DNA of 64,000 nt from Bromus sterilis (GCA_950022295.1 OX465600.1:203637782-203701781); one strand, 5' to 3'; shown: positions 47,742-59,247, numbered from the stretch's first letter. Translations and numbers: made by a program. The notes: a model not told the origin generated them from the letters alone.

Positions 47742-49883
47742 TGCACCTGCTACTTTTAAGAGGTGTATGTCTGCTATATTTCATGGTTTCTGTGAGGAGA
47801 TTGTGGAGGTCTTCATGGACGACTTTTCCGTCTATGGAACTTCCTTTGACCACTGTCTCCACAATCTTAATAAAGTTTTGCAGAGATGTGAAGAAACAAA
47901 TTTGGTGCTTAATTGGGAGAAGTGCCATTTCATGGTTAACGAAGGTATAGTTCTTGGTCACAAGATTTCCGAAAGGGGAATTGAAGTGGACAAGGCAAAG
48001 ATTGAAGCTATTGAAAGGATGCCCTATCCAAGGGATATCAAAGGTATTCGTAGTTTTCTCGGTCATGCTGGTGTCTGTACAAGATTTATCAAGGACTTTT
48101 CTAAGACCTCAAGACCCCTCACCAATCTTCTCCAGAAGGACGTTCCTTATTTTATGAAGATTGTACGGAAGCTTTCGAACTTCTTAAGAAAGCTTTGATA
48201 ACCTCTCCTATAGTACAACCACCTGACTGGAATTTGCCCTTTGAAATTATGTGTGATGCTAGTGATTTTGCTGTTGGAGCTGTTTTAGGACAAAGGTTTG
48301 ATAAGAAGTTGAATGTTATACACTATGCTAACAAAACCCTTGATAGTTCTCAAAAGAAATATGCTACTACCAAGAAGGAATTCTTGGCAGTGGTGTTTGC
48401 TTGTGATAAGTTTAGGCAGTATATTGTCGATTCTAAGGTTATTATTCATACTGACCATGCTGCCATTAAGTATCTTATGAAGAAAAAGGATGCCAAACCA
48501 AGGCTCATAAGATGGGTACCCCTTCTTCAAGAATTTGATTTGCAAATTGTCGATAGAAAAGGAGAAGACAATCCGGTGGCGGACAACCTTTCAAGGATGG
48601 AAGATATTCCGCACGATCCTATTCACGTAAACGACAGTTTTCCAGATGAACATCTTGCTGTTGTAAAATTACAATCTCATTCTGATCCTTGGTTTGTAGA
48701 TTATGTTAATTTTATCATTGCAAAGTTTTTGCCTCCAGGTTTTACATTTCAGCAGAGAAAGAAATTTTTCACGGATTTGAGGCATTACTTTTGGGATGAC
48801 CCACATCTTTATAAAGAATGTGCGGACGAGATCGTAAGAAGGTGTATACCGGAGCACGAGCAGAAAGAAATTCTTCGACAATGTCATGATAGTCCCTATG
48901 GAGGACATCATGCCGGTGAAAGGACCTCACATAAAGTTCTACAATCAGGTTTTTATTGGCCTACTATTCTTAAGGACGCCAGAAGGTACTTTCTATCTTG
49001 TGATAAGTGTCAGAGACTTGGTAACATTAGAAGGAGAAATGAGATGCCTATGAATTACTCACTAGTAATCGAACCTTTCGATTGCTGGGGTTTTGATTTT
49101 ATGGGTCCTTTTCCTCCATCACACAAGTGGACACACATCTTAGTTGCTGTTGATTATGTAAACAAGTGGGTTGAAGCAATCCCCACTGAGAGTGATGATC
49201 ACAAGACATCTTTGAAAATGATCATGGATGTAATTTTTCCCAGGTTTGGTGTACCAAGGTACCTCATGACAGATGGAGGGTCACACTTCACGCATGGAGC
49301 TTTTAGGAAATCTCTAGCCAAGTACGATGTCAATCATAGAATTGCATCACCGTACCACCCTCAAACTAGTGGACAAGTTGAGCTCACCAATAGGGAGATC
49401 AAGTTGATCTTATAGAAAACAGTAAGCAGTTCTAGAAAGGACTGGTCAAAGAAGTTAGGAGATGCTGTGTGGGGGTATAAAACTGCTTACAAAAACCCCA
49501 TGGGCATGTCTCCGTTTAAGATGGTCTATGGAAAAGCTTGCCATTTGCCATTAGAGTTAGAAAACAAGGATTTCTGGGCAGTCAGAGAGCTGAATGTTGA
49601 CCCAAAGTTATCTGGTGCAAAGCGTCTCATGAACTTGACTTCTCTAGATGAGTGGAGAAGTGAAGCTTACGAGAGCGCTAAAATGTTCAAAGAAAAGGTA
49701 AAGAAGTGGCACGATAAAAGGATTCTGAAACATAAATTTAATGTTGGTGATATAGTTTTGTTGTTTAGATCTCGTTTCAGGTTTTCTCCAGGTAAACTAC
49801 TTTCCAGATGGGAAGGACCTTTTCATATCGGTCCGGTGCAATCAAGATTAAAAATTTTGAAGGCACCAAACCTCAAGTTGTGA
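47742..49883 (+). pseudogene. Athila-type pol (RT, RNase H, integrase), truncated and broken
   Basis: RT begins mid-domain at APATFKRCMSAIF and has the FMDDFSVYG box at 47812-47838. A frameshift lies between about 48147 and 48159. RNase H has MCDASDFAVGAVLG (about 48249) and HTDHAAIKYL (about 48449). Integrase has zinc ligands H-H-C-C (about 48883-49020, SCDKCQRLGN), DFMGPFP (first Asp, about 49093), TDGGSHF (second Asp, about 49269) and HPQTSGQVE (Glu, about 49381). A TAG at 49413-49415 sits where a Gln codon is usual, and the frame then continues to 49883 (WGYKTAYKNPMGMSPF, KWHDKRI). Protease, gag and the RT start are absent. Not functional. Confidence 0.9.
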
Positions 49884-50119
49884 ATGCACAAAGACTCAAA
49901 CATTACATGACAGGTGATCCTATCAATGTGGATGTGAACATAATATATACAAGAACTCATGAAGAACATGTTGCAGCCTAGTTTCAGACACCGGCAGGAG
50001 CAGAATAAGAAAAGGTATGTATTACGGTAAGGAAACATCGCGAACGTCAATAAAAGTTTATTTTTCAAGGTTTTTGAAAAATTAGGAAAATTCCAAGCCC
50101 AAGTGGAGCCGGAGAGGAG

Positions 50120-50240
50120 CTCCAGGGGGCCCAGGGGGCCTACCGGCGCGCCCCCTTCCTGGCCGCGCCAGGCACCCTCTGGGAGCCCCGGACTCCGACT
50201 CCACCTTGGCTTGAAATTTTTGCTATATATTTACCTGGAG
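50120..50240 (+). promoter_or_regulatory. Internal promoter-like segment upstream of Athila ORF3
   Basis: A GC block (CCGCGCCAGGCACCCTC) with GGCGCG/CGCGCC stem arms is followed by TATA (GCTATATATTTACC, about 50220-50234) and a pyrimidine-rich leader up to ORF3. The same GC block (GCGCGCCAGGCACCCTCC) precedes the TATA of the copy Y LTR (about 52675-52730). That it drives ORF3 is an inference. Confidence 0.45.
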
Positions 50241-50352
50241 CGTCCCGGCACCGTATCTCTCGATTTCGCGTGTTTTCTTCTCGAGCTGTTTCTCCCAGGA
50301 CTAAAAGTGATTAGTAGAGTTTTCTTCTTGTGGCTCAAGCGGGGAGGACTTC

Positions 50353-50757
50353 TTGGGATGGCGTCTACGTCAAGTCCAGAAGGATCTCTATCAAGGGAAG
50401 CACGTTGAGTGGGCTACCGAAGAAGAAATTGGCGCAAGACAAGCGGAGATGGAGCGCTCCGTGAGAGAGGAAGTCAATACTATCACTGCCCAACAACAAG
50501 AAGTTCCAAGCAATCTCATCATGGTGGGATCTTTCCAACCTCAATATGATCTTTCTCTTAACCTTTCAGGGCCCTCCACTTCACTTGAATATCAAAGCAT
50601 GCTTTCCACCATCTCCGAGGCCTACCGCATCACCAACCAACTCTTTGAAGATTTCCGTGTACTAAAAGTACATGTGGAAGTCTTTGAGTCAGAGAACCGA
50701 ACCCTTCGCCGTGTCATCAGGGATATGAAGAAACAACCACAACAAGATGAGGAGTAA
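50353..50757 (+). CDS. ORF3 of the Athila-type element, 134 codons, function unknown
   Basis: The frame reads MGWRLRQVQKDLYQGKHVEWATEEE and continues to QPQQDEE and TAA at 50755-50757. An overlapping ATG at 50358 (MASTSSPEGS) in another frame is possibly the native start followed by a frameshift, because GKHVEWATEEEI looks like true coding. The C-terminal ~55 residues (TISEAYRITNQLFEDFR to RRVIRDMKKQ) form a likely coiled coil. There is no signal peptide and no transmembrane segment, so it is not an obvious envelope protein, although it occupies the position where some Athila elements carry an env-like ORF. In copy X the equivalent ORF is cut off by an insertion just behind its stop codon. 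Confidence 0.45.
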   Translation: MGWRLRQVQKDLYQGKHVEWATEEEIGARQAEMERSVREEVNTITAQQQEVPSNLIMVGSFQPQYDLSLNLSGPSTSLEYQSMLSTISEAYRITNQLFEDFRVLKVHVEVFESENRTLRRVIRDMKKQPQQDEE

Positions 50758-52367
50758 ATCTCCTCGGGTAATGGAACCCCCTCAGTTTGTTCCAAGCTTG
50801 GGGGAGTGCCCGGTATCTTCATCCTTATCTTTGTCTTTAGGACTCAAGTAGATTCGTATCATGTCTAGGGAAGTTACTTTATGAAATAGGTGTTGCATTG
50901 AGGTCTATCACTCCTTTTATGGAGAGTTTTGTATCCGTGAGTGTGGAGTCGTCTATGAAGAAATATTAATGAGAAGTCTATTGGTTTCTTCGCTGCACTC
51001 GGTATTCTCTTCACGCAATCGACATTATGAGCTGATTATTATGGGGAGTATTGACCTTATATTAGGTATGGCTTCGAAAACTTTATTTAATCTTGGCAAG
51101 TATAGATTTGTTCATAACAACAAGCATGTTTTTCTCAAAGTAGCGACATAGCCAAAACCTTTGTGTTATTATGCTTGAAGTGTTATGTTGACAAGGAAGA
51201 CAACTTGATGTGCCATGCTAGTTTTAATGTTTATGCTCTATATTGCTTGCATCCAAGTCATCATCAATTGTCTGGTCTCTCAAAGCCTTGCTAGCCGAAA
51301 CTCTGTACCCAGCGGAATTCTGCTTGTACTTCCATACCCTGAAACCAACATCTTCCACTTGAGTCCACCATACCTTCCTATTCGTGGTATTCCACTACCA
51401 CTCCTAAAGTATATAATTTCTGTGCTATCTTTAGATGTTCAAAATAATCTGCTTTGTGCCTCTGATTCAGCTCATGAGGAAGTGGTGGTTAACCCATGAT
51501 CTTCTTAATTTGGACAAGTTTTATCTTGGGATTGCATGTCTAATCTGCAAACCCCTAATACGAGAAGGGACTGGCATGAGTGCCCAGCTCGTAAAAGATA
51601 AATAGTAACACACAAGTTCCTTCGCCCATTTATGAGTGATAAACAAAGGAATTTAAGGGGATGTGATCGTCCCCACATGGGAGCCATTCCTTGAAACTTG
51701 TCTAAATCATGAAGTGAGTGAGTTATCTATCAGCAGTCGTTGACGGATCATGCACCTCCCAAAGTCTGTTTTTATTCTGTTTGATCTAGAGATGGCACAT
51801 GAGTTTTCCCTGCTTACCCTTTTGCACGGGGTTTATCCTTAATTTTGTGCTGAGTCAGTCCTTCCTACTTCCTTCCTTCCTGAGAGAGAACAGACACTTG
51901 ATGGTGATAAAGATTCTTGCATATAAAGCTGCATTGAGATTTAGCATGTTACATCTTTGTTGACATTATCTTTTGATAAGTAAGATGTTTGTAAGGCTTA
52001 TGCCAAGTAAACATCTTCCTTTGTGTTAACATGTGCACTTCTTGACTAATAACATGTTCTTTCAAAAGCTTCAACTGGTTCCATTATAAGTGAAAGAGAA
52101 AAAGTAAAAGTATTAGTTGTTCCTTGACCAAGGCTATGTTAGCTATGATTTGATGAGTTTTCTTGGTCCTACTTTGTTATAATTGTTACTACTTTCTCAA
52201 AAGGACCTTATGAGTTGAGGTTGCTGTTGAGGATGCTTCAGTTTGATGAGAAATCTTGATGCTTCTTGTCTGTATTCCTTTATCAACACTTCACTCTCTA
52301 AACTTGTGAACAGGTTTGCCGAGCTCAGTAATCACTTGGGACAAGCGAGGTCTAAGCTTGGGGGAGT
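50758..52367 (+). other. 3' untranslated region of Athila-type copy Y
   Basis: 1.6 kb without a credible gene, alignable to 3806-5387 of copy X over its whole length. It ends in the PPT AAGCTTGGGGGAGT (52354-52367). A second GCTTGGGGGAG lies at about 50799-50810 (CCAAGCTTGGGGGAGTGCC), a PPT-like duplicate 1.55 kb upstream. Confidence 0.7.
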
Positions 52368-53865
52368 TGGTACGTCCAAAATGCATCACTATTTGATATT
52401 GTAATTTAGCCCTATTCATTGATATATTCCACATTAATGTATTGTTCTTCTGTTGTTTTGGCTTGTTTTACACAGTTTGCAACTTTCCGGTGCCGAAGCA
52501 GCAGAAGCAGAATTCAGCGGTGAAAAGTGGACATCAAGTTTCTAAATCAGATCAACTCCAAATTCGATGAAATTTTACGGAGATCATTTTTGTGAAGAAT
52601 AACCGGAGTTCACCGAAGTGGGACCCGAGGGGACCCACCAGTCAACCAGAAGGGTCCCTGGCGCGGCCCCCCTAGGGCGCGCCAGGCACCCTCCTGGATG
52701 CCTGGTGGCCCACCTCGGTGCCCCGTCTGGACTATATTACCCCCCTGGGGTAAAAACCCTAGAACGAGAGGAGTTTTGGAGTTTCACAGCCGCCTCGTGC
52801 CGGAAACCTACAGAGAAGAAAAAGCCATCTCCGGCGGGCAGATTCCGCCGGGGAGATCACCTCCCGGAAGGGGAGATCATCGTCATCGTCATCATCATCG
52901 TCACGAGCATCATCGAGATCATCATGAACATCATCCCCAACATCAGCACCATCTCCACATCCATCCCATCTCATCTCACAATTGCAACTTGTGTTTTAAT
53001 CCGTACTATCTATCCTCTCTACTCTATTGGTGTTGATTACTACTTTGTGGTGAATGCTATTGAGTTTTTTTGGAGAAATATTATTGTGTCCAGATTTTTT
53101 GCCACCCATCTAACACCTCTGATCATGATCTCTTTTATGTCTTGTGAGTAGTTACTTTAGTTCTTGAGTTCATGGGAGAAGTCTAGTTGTTAGTAGTCAT
53201 ATGATGTTGAAGTTTTATGTGTTGTTTGATATTTAAGTTGTGTTGATATTTTCCTAGTGGTGTTGTGTGAGTCGAACACTCAACACTTCGCCTTATTAAG
53301 GACCTAGGAGAATACATTGTGTACAAAGGATGCTTATGGTGGGTTTCCGGAGTGACAGAAACCTGAACCCAGTTCGCACGTTTTTGCAGAAGGGAGTTAT
53401 GGATCCTTGATCGTAATGCTCTGGTTAGGCTTATGCCTTAATTACTACCTTGTATTTGCGGATTCTTGCAAGGTGTGTAATCATAACAGTGCACTTATCT
53501 TAGTCTAAAAGGTGTACTAGCATTGATCCACCCACCGACACTTATCGACACAATACATACTACTTGGCGGAATATGGAGAAAGTAACTTGACTATCTCTC
53601 CCGTGTGCCCTTGATAACGCTTTAGCTTTTATAAGTTCAGTTCCTAGGGTTATCCTTGTGAAAGGATTGGGCCACTTGCTACTCCTCAGTTATCCTGCTT
53701 ACTTTGCTTGTCTTTTACCTTTCTGTTGCTTAAACCAAAAACCCCTAAATATTTACCTTTCAGTGTGTGCAGCCTTTTCCTTATCCAGAGTCACTTGTCA
53801 GTACCTTCTGCTCCTCGTTGGGATCGACATCCTTATTTATCGAAAAGCTACAATTGATCCCCTAG
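52368..53865 (+). repeat. 3' LTR of Athila-type copy Y, end uncertain
   Basis: Starts TGGTACGTCCAAAATG after the PPT. It has a TATA-like CTATATTACC near 52731, a GC-rich block before it and an ATC-rich stretch (about 52877-52980). Homology to the copy X LTR runs to TTGATCCCCTA at about 53863, then stops. The expected GTGGGTCATCA end is missing, so the LTR is either truncated or has a different end (a possible CCAACA lies at 53905). Confidence 0.75.
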
Positions 53866-53905
53866 ACAGGGAAGGCAACCCAACTAAACCTATCAACTTC
53901 TCCGC

Positions 53906-54638
53906 CAACAGGTGGTAACATTAAAATTGAGTGTCCTTTACTACTGTTCCAAAATCCAAATGAACTAAAATACCAAGTTATCAAAGGGGATTAGAAAGGG
54001 ATACCTGCTGGTGGTGGTGGTCGTTGTTTTCAGAATCGTGTAGTCTCTTCCGTTTGGTCGATCTGCCTGGAGTACTAGTTGCCACCGCCGGATTGGGTGC
54101 CGAAGCTATTGTTCCTTCCCCAACCAGCAGTGTCACCGCCTCCTCAACTTAAGATTTTTCAATAGTCATAGCAATCCCAACCCAATCTACATCTTCATCA
54201 GAATCTTTCACTGGCAGGCGACAGGGGCATGGCCGCGTGAGCCGTGAGGGGTGAGGCGTCAGCAGGCGGCGCAACAACACCAGGAACGAGTGCGCTAGCT
54301 CGCAGATTCGCAGCCTCCAGAATAAAAAAAGCGGGTAACGACTTGATTTCTAGCGATCTAGCCCTCTAGGCATCCAAGGCTAGTGTATTTTGCTGGTAGG
54401 CCTAGTCAGTGCCCAGTTAGCAGCGTCCAGGTCCAACGGACCAGCCCACCGAATTGTTTTCTCCCTCAGACCCTCACGGCTTCGCGTAGAAAACAGAGGA
54501 AATAGGGACGCTACTCAAACCGCCTCCGCAGGATTTCTGACGCTACCGGGGAAGAATATATGAAGTGATGGTCGATTTTCCGCCGCTGGCGACCCGGGGC
54601 GACCGCCCCAGCTCGCCCCAATGTTGGGTCCGCCACTG
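53906..54638 (-). mobile_element. hAT-like (Tip100-type) DNA transposon end, truncated
   Basis: The minus strand starts at 54638 with CAGTGGCGGACCCA, a terminal sequence typical of Tip100-like hAT elements. A GC-rich leader follows, then an exon-like segment at about 54225-54005 reading DSDEDVDWVGIAMT and STPGRSTKRKR and ending CAGCAG before a GTATCC donor. One in-frame TAA interrupts it. No second terminal repeat was found; the left side abuts the Athila LTR. Confidence 0.4.
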
Positions 54639-54646
54639 AGCACACG

Positions 54647-57600
54647 TATCCAAATTTCTCACCGTTTGCTTTGCAGTATAGATGGAAAAGCATACACATA
54701 CAGGAATATAGTCATTTGCGTTGTAAGAGCTGGTCGGTATAAACCCTAAAGAACTTTGAAATCGAAAACCAATTCAAATGATGACTAATCAGTATGAGAC
54801 TTTGCATGCTGTCATCGTTTCACCAGACCGGAATGTTGTGTAAATTTGAGATTATCTTCATAAATAATAGGGGTAGTTCGTGTACAAAATTGGCCATTCC
54901 TATCGAAACATCACGGTTTCTATGTGAGACAACCACATTAGAAAGACAACATGTTATTTTTAAAATCCTTTGAACCCCTAGTTTTTTATGTGTTAAGCAA
55001 TGGGAACTCACACTAGGTTTCCAAAATGTCAAACATCTTTGACTTCATTTGACATATATGATGTACCAGAAGAATCATTTTCGAGCAAAACCACCCTGCA
55101 AATGAAAATCAACTCAAATGGTCTCTAAATTGAATGAAACTTTTCGTGTTGTCATCATTTCACCAACAATGTATGTAGTTAAATTTAAAGGTGGTTATGA
55201 TAAAAACTAATGGTACTCCGTGTATGAAGTTGTACCATTCACTTAGAAGCACTCTTTGTCTTGGATCACAACATAGGAACTCGGGGCCAAGGGCAGTGTT
55301 CAACGAGACAACCCACTGTGTACTCCTACACAACCTCTCATCGTTCACCTTATTTAGTCAAGTTCACCACACCCTTTTCATCACAAGTAACATGAACATG
55401 ACCGCCACCAACATCAATTCATCACCCAAGATGGACCAATGCTTCCACAACTCTAAAGCATAGCATAAGCATAACATGGATGAATGGCCACATGATGATC
55501 ACAAGAAATTCCTAGATCTGCTAGGTTGAGGTTAGCTTAATACTAGGAAGAAATGATAGGTCATGCAAAGGAATGGGTTCAACTAGCGGTAGAATGTATC
55601 ATGGTGAACTCCTAAACATGCATAAGCGAGAAAGAGAGGGAACTGGGTTTTTATAGACATGATCAATGGGGTTTGCTTGCCTTGCTGACGAGGTTCACAC
55701 ACGGTGTCTTCAACAAAGGGGGTGGCCTCCGGTTTCGGTTCCACTTCTATTAGCAATATGACAACCATAGGATCAAAATAAAGTACAATGCACAATCACA
55801 TGAATAAGATAGAAATGGTGATGTTCATGGTTGTAATGTGGGTACAATTCCATTTAAAAGAAGTGGAATGCAAAGTCATTTGAAAATTCACTCCAAATTT
55901 GAATTCAAATTAAAGCCATATGGACAAATGCCACTGTTCAGCCAATTTAAATTGTTCAAACATGAAAACAAAGTCCATATTCACATTCCTTGCATTTTTC
56001 TGATAATTTTAGACATATTATATGCCCAAATTGGAGTTAGTATGAATTAGTTATTGATTTTTAAAGTTTAATTGAATTTCTGCCTTTTCTGGAATTTCTT
56101 TTAAAAAGAAAAAGGATTACTGCGTCAGCATGACCTCATGCTGGCATCAGGGGGCCTCTGACCAGGGGGACCCACTGGTCAGCCTCTGTGGGGTTAATCC
56201 CCTATTTAAATTTAACAAGGGGGGTTTATTATGGGGTTGGCCCCACCTGTCATTGGATGTGGGGGGGGATTAGCTGGGTGGTTAAGGGTTAATTAACCCG
56301 GGCCACGTCATCCTCGTCGCCGGTGACCACTGCATATGGCGGAGGGCTCGCCGGAGTGCGATTTTGGCCACGGGGTGGCACGGGGTTAGCACTAGAATTT
56401 GCCCCGTGCTCTCCCGCTTGTGTTGGAGCTATCAGGGGGACACCAGGGACTACAGGGCGGCGACGGCGTCGACTTGCGCGGCGACCGGCCACTGTCCTCG
56501 ACGAAGAAGGCAAGCACGGCACGGGAAGATAAATGGGGTGGGGGAAAGAACCGCAAGGCTCACCAGAGCCCGAAGGTGAGCGATGCGAGTCCAGGGAGGG
56601 GCTGGTCGTTGGGGAATTCCTCGCCGGAATCCTCTGTGCCCGGCGGCGAGACCTTGAAGCTTGCCTCGTCTTCGGTGGGGATTGAGTTCGATTCGGCGGC
56701 CTGCTAGACGAAGTCGACGGCGAGGGACCTCCTGGACACGACGACCTATCGAGAGGGGGCCGTTGGCCACTCGGGCCACGGCGGCATGGTCCGGTTGGGG
56801 CTTGGTGTGCGCGAGATTCAGCGAGGGAGAGCGTGGAGAGAGAGCCAAAGGAGGGGGAATCGCCACGGGTCTTCGAGGGGCTTCTCCAGGCGCGAGGAGA
56901 TGGCCAGGGGAGCAGCTGTGTGGCCTCGGCGCCACGGCGACGCTCGAATGCCGGCCACCGAGCTGCTTGTCATCGTGGAGGAAGACAACAAGTCTTGGTG
57001 GGCTGGCTGGGCCGGGGAAATTAGTTGGGCCCGAGGCCTGTAGGTTTGGGCTGGGATTCCTTTTGTTTTTTTTCTCTCTATCTTCTGTTTTCTGCTTTGT
57101 GTTTTTCGCTAAATAAAATAGCAGAGCAATTTATAAAATCCTCAAAACTTTTATGTGGGCTTAGAATACATATAGCTAGACACTCATAAGTTTTGGAGAT
57201 TTTTGAAATTCAAAATTTTTGAATTTCAAATCAAATAGGGGTATTATTTAATTTCCAAGGAACTTTTGTTATTTTTGAGAAATCGTAGAGCATGCAGTGG
57301 GACCCACCTCACTTTATATGTGATCATGCATATTTATAAGACTTTTAAAAAATACCAGAGGAATTTTTGGAAGAATTTTTTGTCTGGCCATTTGAATTAA
57401 ATTCATCTGGGGGGCGCGGGTTTCTTCTCCCATTTCAATTTATTTTTTTGAAATTTTTAACATGGTGCAAATTTACTTGCTAACCCTAGCACATACCTAA
57501 CAGAGGGTTCTGACAGAATCCCAAACTTTTTATGTGTTCAACACCAAGCATTCACACTAACATCCTAAAATTTCAAGCATTTGGACCTCGTTTGGTAAAT

Positions 57601-58130
57601 ATTACGCATTTAGTGATTTATTTTTGAGAAAAATGCCCATGAAATTGAAAGTGGGTTAAAATGACCTCTAAACGGGATGGGATTTGGCATGTCGTCACCA
57701 TTTCACGAATATGGTACGTGGTAAAAATTTGAGAGGATTATGACAAAAACTAGTGGCACTTAGTGTATAAACTGCATTAGTTGAATGTTGGTCAAACACT
57801 GAAAAACCCCGTTCACCGTCTCAAAAACTGTCCGGAAAAATTTTCGTAACCTTAGCGCACAACAGTGGCAGTTGGATGTAACATTAGCGCCGAATGGTGG
57901 TTGTTGGATCTCAGCGCGATCTGCGAGGAGCTGGTTCTGCAACCTGATTGGATGGCTTTTATAAAAGTATAGGCACATAGTTTGCAATGAAGAACGTTTG
58001 GGATGCGAGAACGCAAGTTGCTTCCTTCCGAAGATATACTCAATCCACATCGATCTAGCCAGATTTCCCCAGCTCTGGTCATTCAAGCACACAATATATT
58101 CCTCAACACATCATTCGGCTTAGGTCTATA
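54647..58130 (-). other. Decayed repetitive sequence, partly like a minus-strand long gypsy LTR
   Basis: No coding region is supported. A segment of about 150 bp occurs three times at about 54775, 55112 and 57653 (TTTGCATG.TGTCATC, TTTCACCA, AAATTTGA, then ATGATAAAAACTA). Around 55670-55720 the text GCTTGCCTTGCTGACGAGG plus CACACGGTGTCTTCAACA parallels 10763-10810 of the LARD LTR. 56150-56200 (CCCACTGGTCAGCC) and 56550-56640 (GGCTCACC, CTCGCCGG) parallel its GC-rich leader. So a fragment of a further long-LTR family on the minus strand is likely. The GC-rich ORFs at 56289-57116 are not supported as genes. Boundaries are not resolved. Confidence 0.35.
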
Positions 58131-58132
58131 GG

Positions 58133-58860
58133 ATGGGTCGTCGACTAACTACTAGAGGGCTCGTAGGGCCGTCTTTGCTTCCACCTCGGTACCTGCCGGA
58201 GGCGGTGGTTCCGACGATGCTGCCCTCAGCGCGGCCTTGCGCGTTTGGAGCGAGGTATCGTCTGGTAACCGTTTCTTTCATTAGCCCGGTCGCCCCAATC
58301 ATCACTGTTTTCTCGTCTATTTCCATCTTGCTGGCCCGTCATGCCCGATTGCGACCCCTTTTTACTGCAGGATTCCGATCGTCTCCGTCTTGTTCATCCC
58401 GACCGCATCCGTCCAACGCGCACCTACGGAAGCGGCCAGGGTGACGGAAGTCGCTAAGAGGGCGGCTTACGTCGCCATCTTGGCGAGGGTAGCCGCCAGA
58501 AGAAAGACGGAAGCCACCAACAGGGCGGCGGCATACGCCGATGCCGCGAAGGACTCTCTACACCAGCTCATCGACGTTCCGGAGGCCAATAGGGCGGAGG
58601 CATACGCTGATGCCACGGCGGCCTCTCTGGGCCAGTAGCTCATCGACGTTCAGTGGGCCAACAGGGCGGAGACATACGCAGATGCCGCGGCGGCCTCTCT
58701 AGACCACCAGCTCAGCGATGTTCAGCGGGCCAATAGGGCGGTTTCATACGCCGATGTCTCCGACGCCTCTCTGGACCAACAGCTCAACACCAGTCAGGAG
58801 GCCAACAGGGCGGCGGTATACGCTGATGCCACGGAATCCTCTCTGGGCCAGCTTGACTAG
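58133..58860 (+). pseudogene. Gene remnant coding a 24-residue repeat protein, with a candidate intron
   Basis: The repeat part (58372-58860) is one frame with a single TAG (58636-58638) and a terminal TAG (58858-58860). It holds six units of about 24 residues, of the form ANRAxxYADAxxxSLxQQLxDVQ, predicted helical. Upstream, 58255-58370 has intron features: GAG/GTATCG donor, pyrimidine-rich CCCCTTTTTACTGCAG acceptor, 116 bp. Splicing joins an ATG at 58133 to the repeat frame without a shift. An alternative is a second frame that reads DDAALSAALRVWSE across the same splice into DSDRLRLVHPDRIRP, which looks more protein-like but needs a later frameshift near 58450. I do not recognise the family. 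There are no transposon genes next to it. It may be a host gene fragment or captured sequence. Confidence 0.5.
58454..58860 (+). repeat. 72-bp coding tandem repeat, 5 clear copies plus 1 diverged
   Basis: Unit landmarks CCAACAGGGCGG or CCAATAGGGCGG start at 58517, 58586, 58658, 58730 and 58802; a weaker unit (CTAAGAGGGCGG) starts at 58454. Spacings are 63, 69, 72, 72 and 72, all multiples of 3, so the frame is kept. Confidence 0.9.
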
Positions 58861-59247
58861 TAGTATTTGTTTAATTAGGCGCCGGTCTTTTGTTATTCCA
58901 GTATATCTTGAGTAAGAGCTATGTTAAGTCATGTACCTTATTTAACTATTGAGCTGGTTCAATTTAGCAAGTGTGAGCTTTGCTGATGAATCAGTTATTT
59001 TCTCAAATTAACAGCTGCTGTTAATATATTCAATGCCATGGATGATGTTTGCTATAATCAGGATGATTCGCACCAAATTTCAAAGGTTCCCATACGAATT
59101 TATTTCTAGTTTCGTCTACGATACCACTTCTCCCGCCTATATCCTCCCCACCTACCGAAAAATTTCTCCAGCCGCGGGAATATCTAAGCCGCCCCCCTTC
59201 TTCCTTCCACCACAAAAGGACGCATTCCCCCCCTGCTCCTCCTAGCG
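58861..59247. other. Spacer between the repeat gene and the CACTA element
   Basis: 387 bp of AT-rich then C-rich sequence with no ORF or motif that I can support. It could include the 3' untranslated region of the repeat gene (AATTAA-like words near 58870). Confidence 0.4.

Larger units (their letters stand above)
47742..53865 (+). mobile_element. Athila-type gypsy element, RT to 3' LTR (copy Y)
   Basis: Plus-strand copy truncated on the left inside RT by copy Z. Contents in order: rest of RT, RNase H and integrase (47742-49883), an internal promoter-like segment (50120-50240), ORF3 (50353-50757), a 1.6 kb 3' UTR, PPT (52354-52367) and 3' LTR. The 3' UTR and LTR match copy X at 3806-6850. 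Confidence 0.85.

Noticed and set aside
50353..50757. ORF3 as a true envelope gene
   Set aside because: No signal peptide, no transmembrane segment and only 134 codons; kept as an ORF of unknown function.
56289..57116. 151-161 codon ORFs on both strands
   Set aside because: Same situation: overlapping frames in a GC-rich LTR-like leader with no domain.
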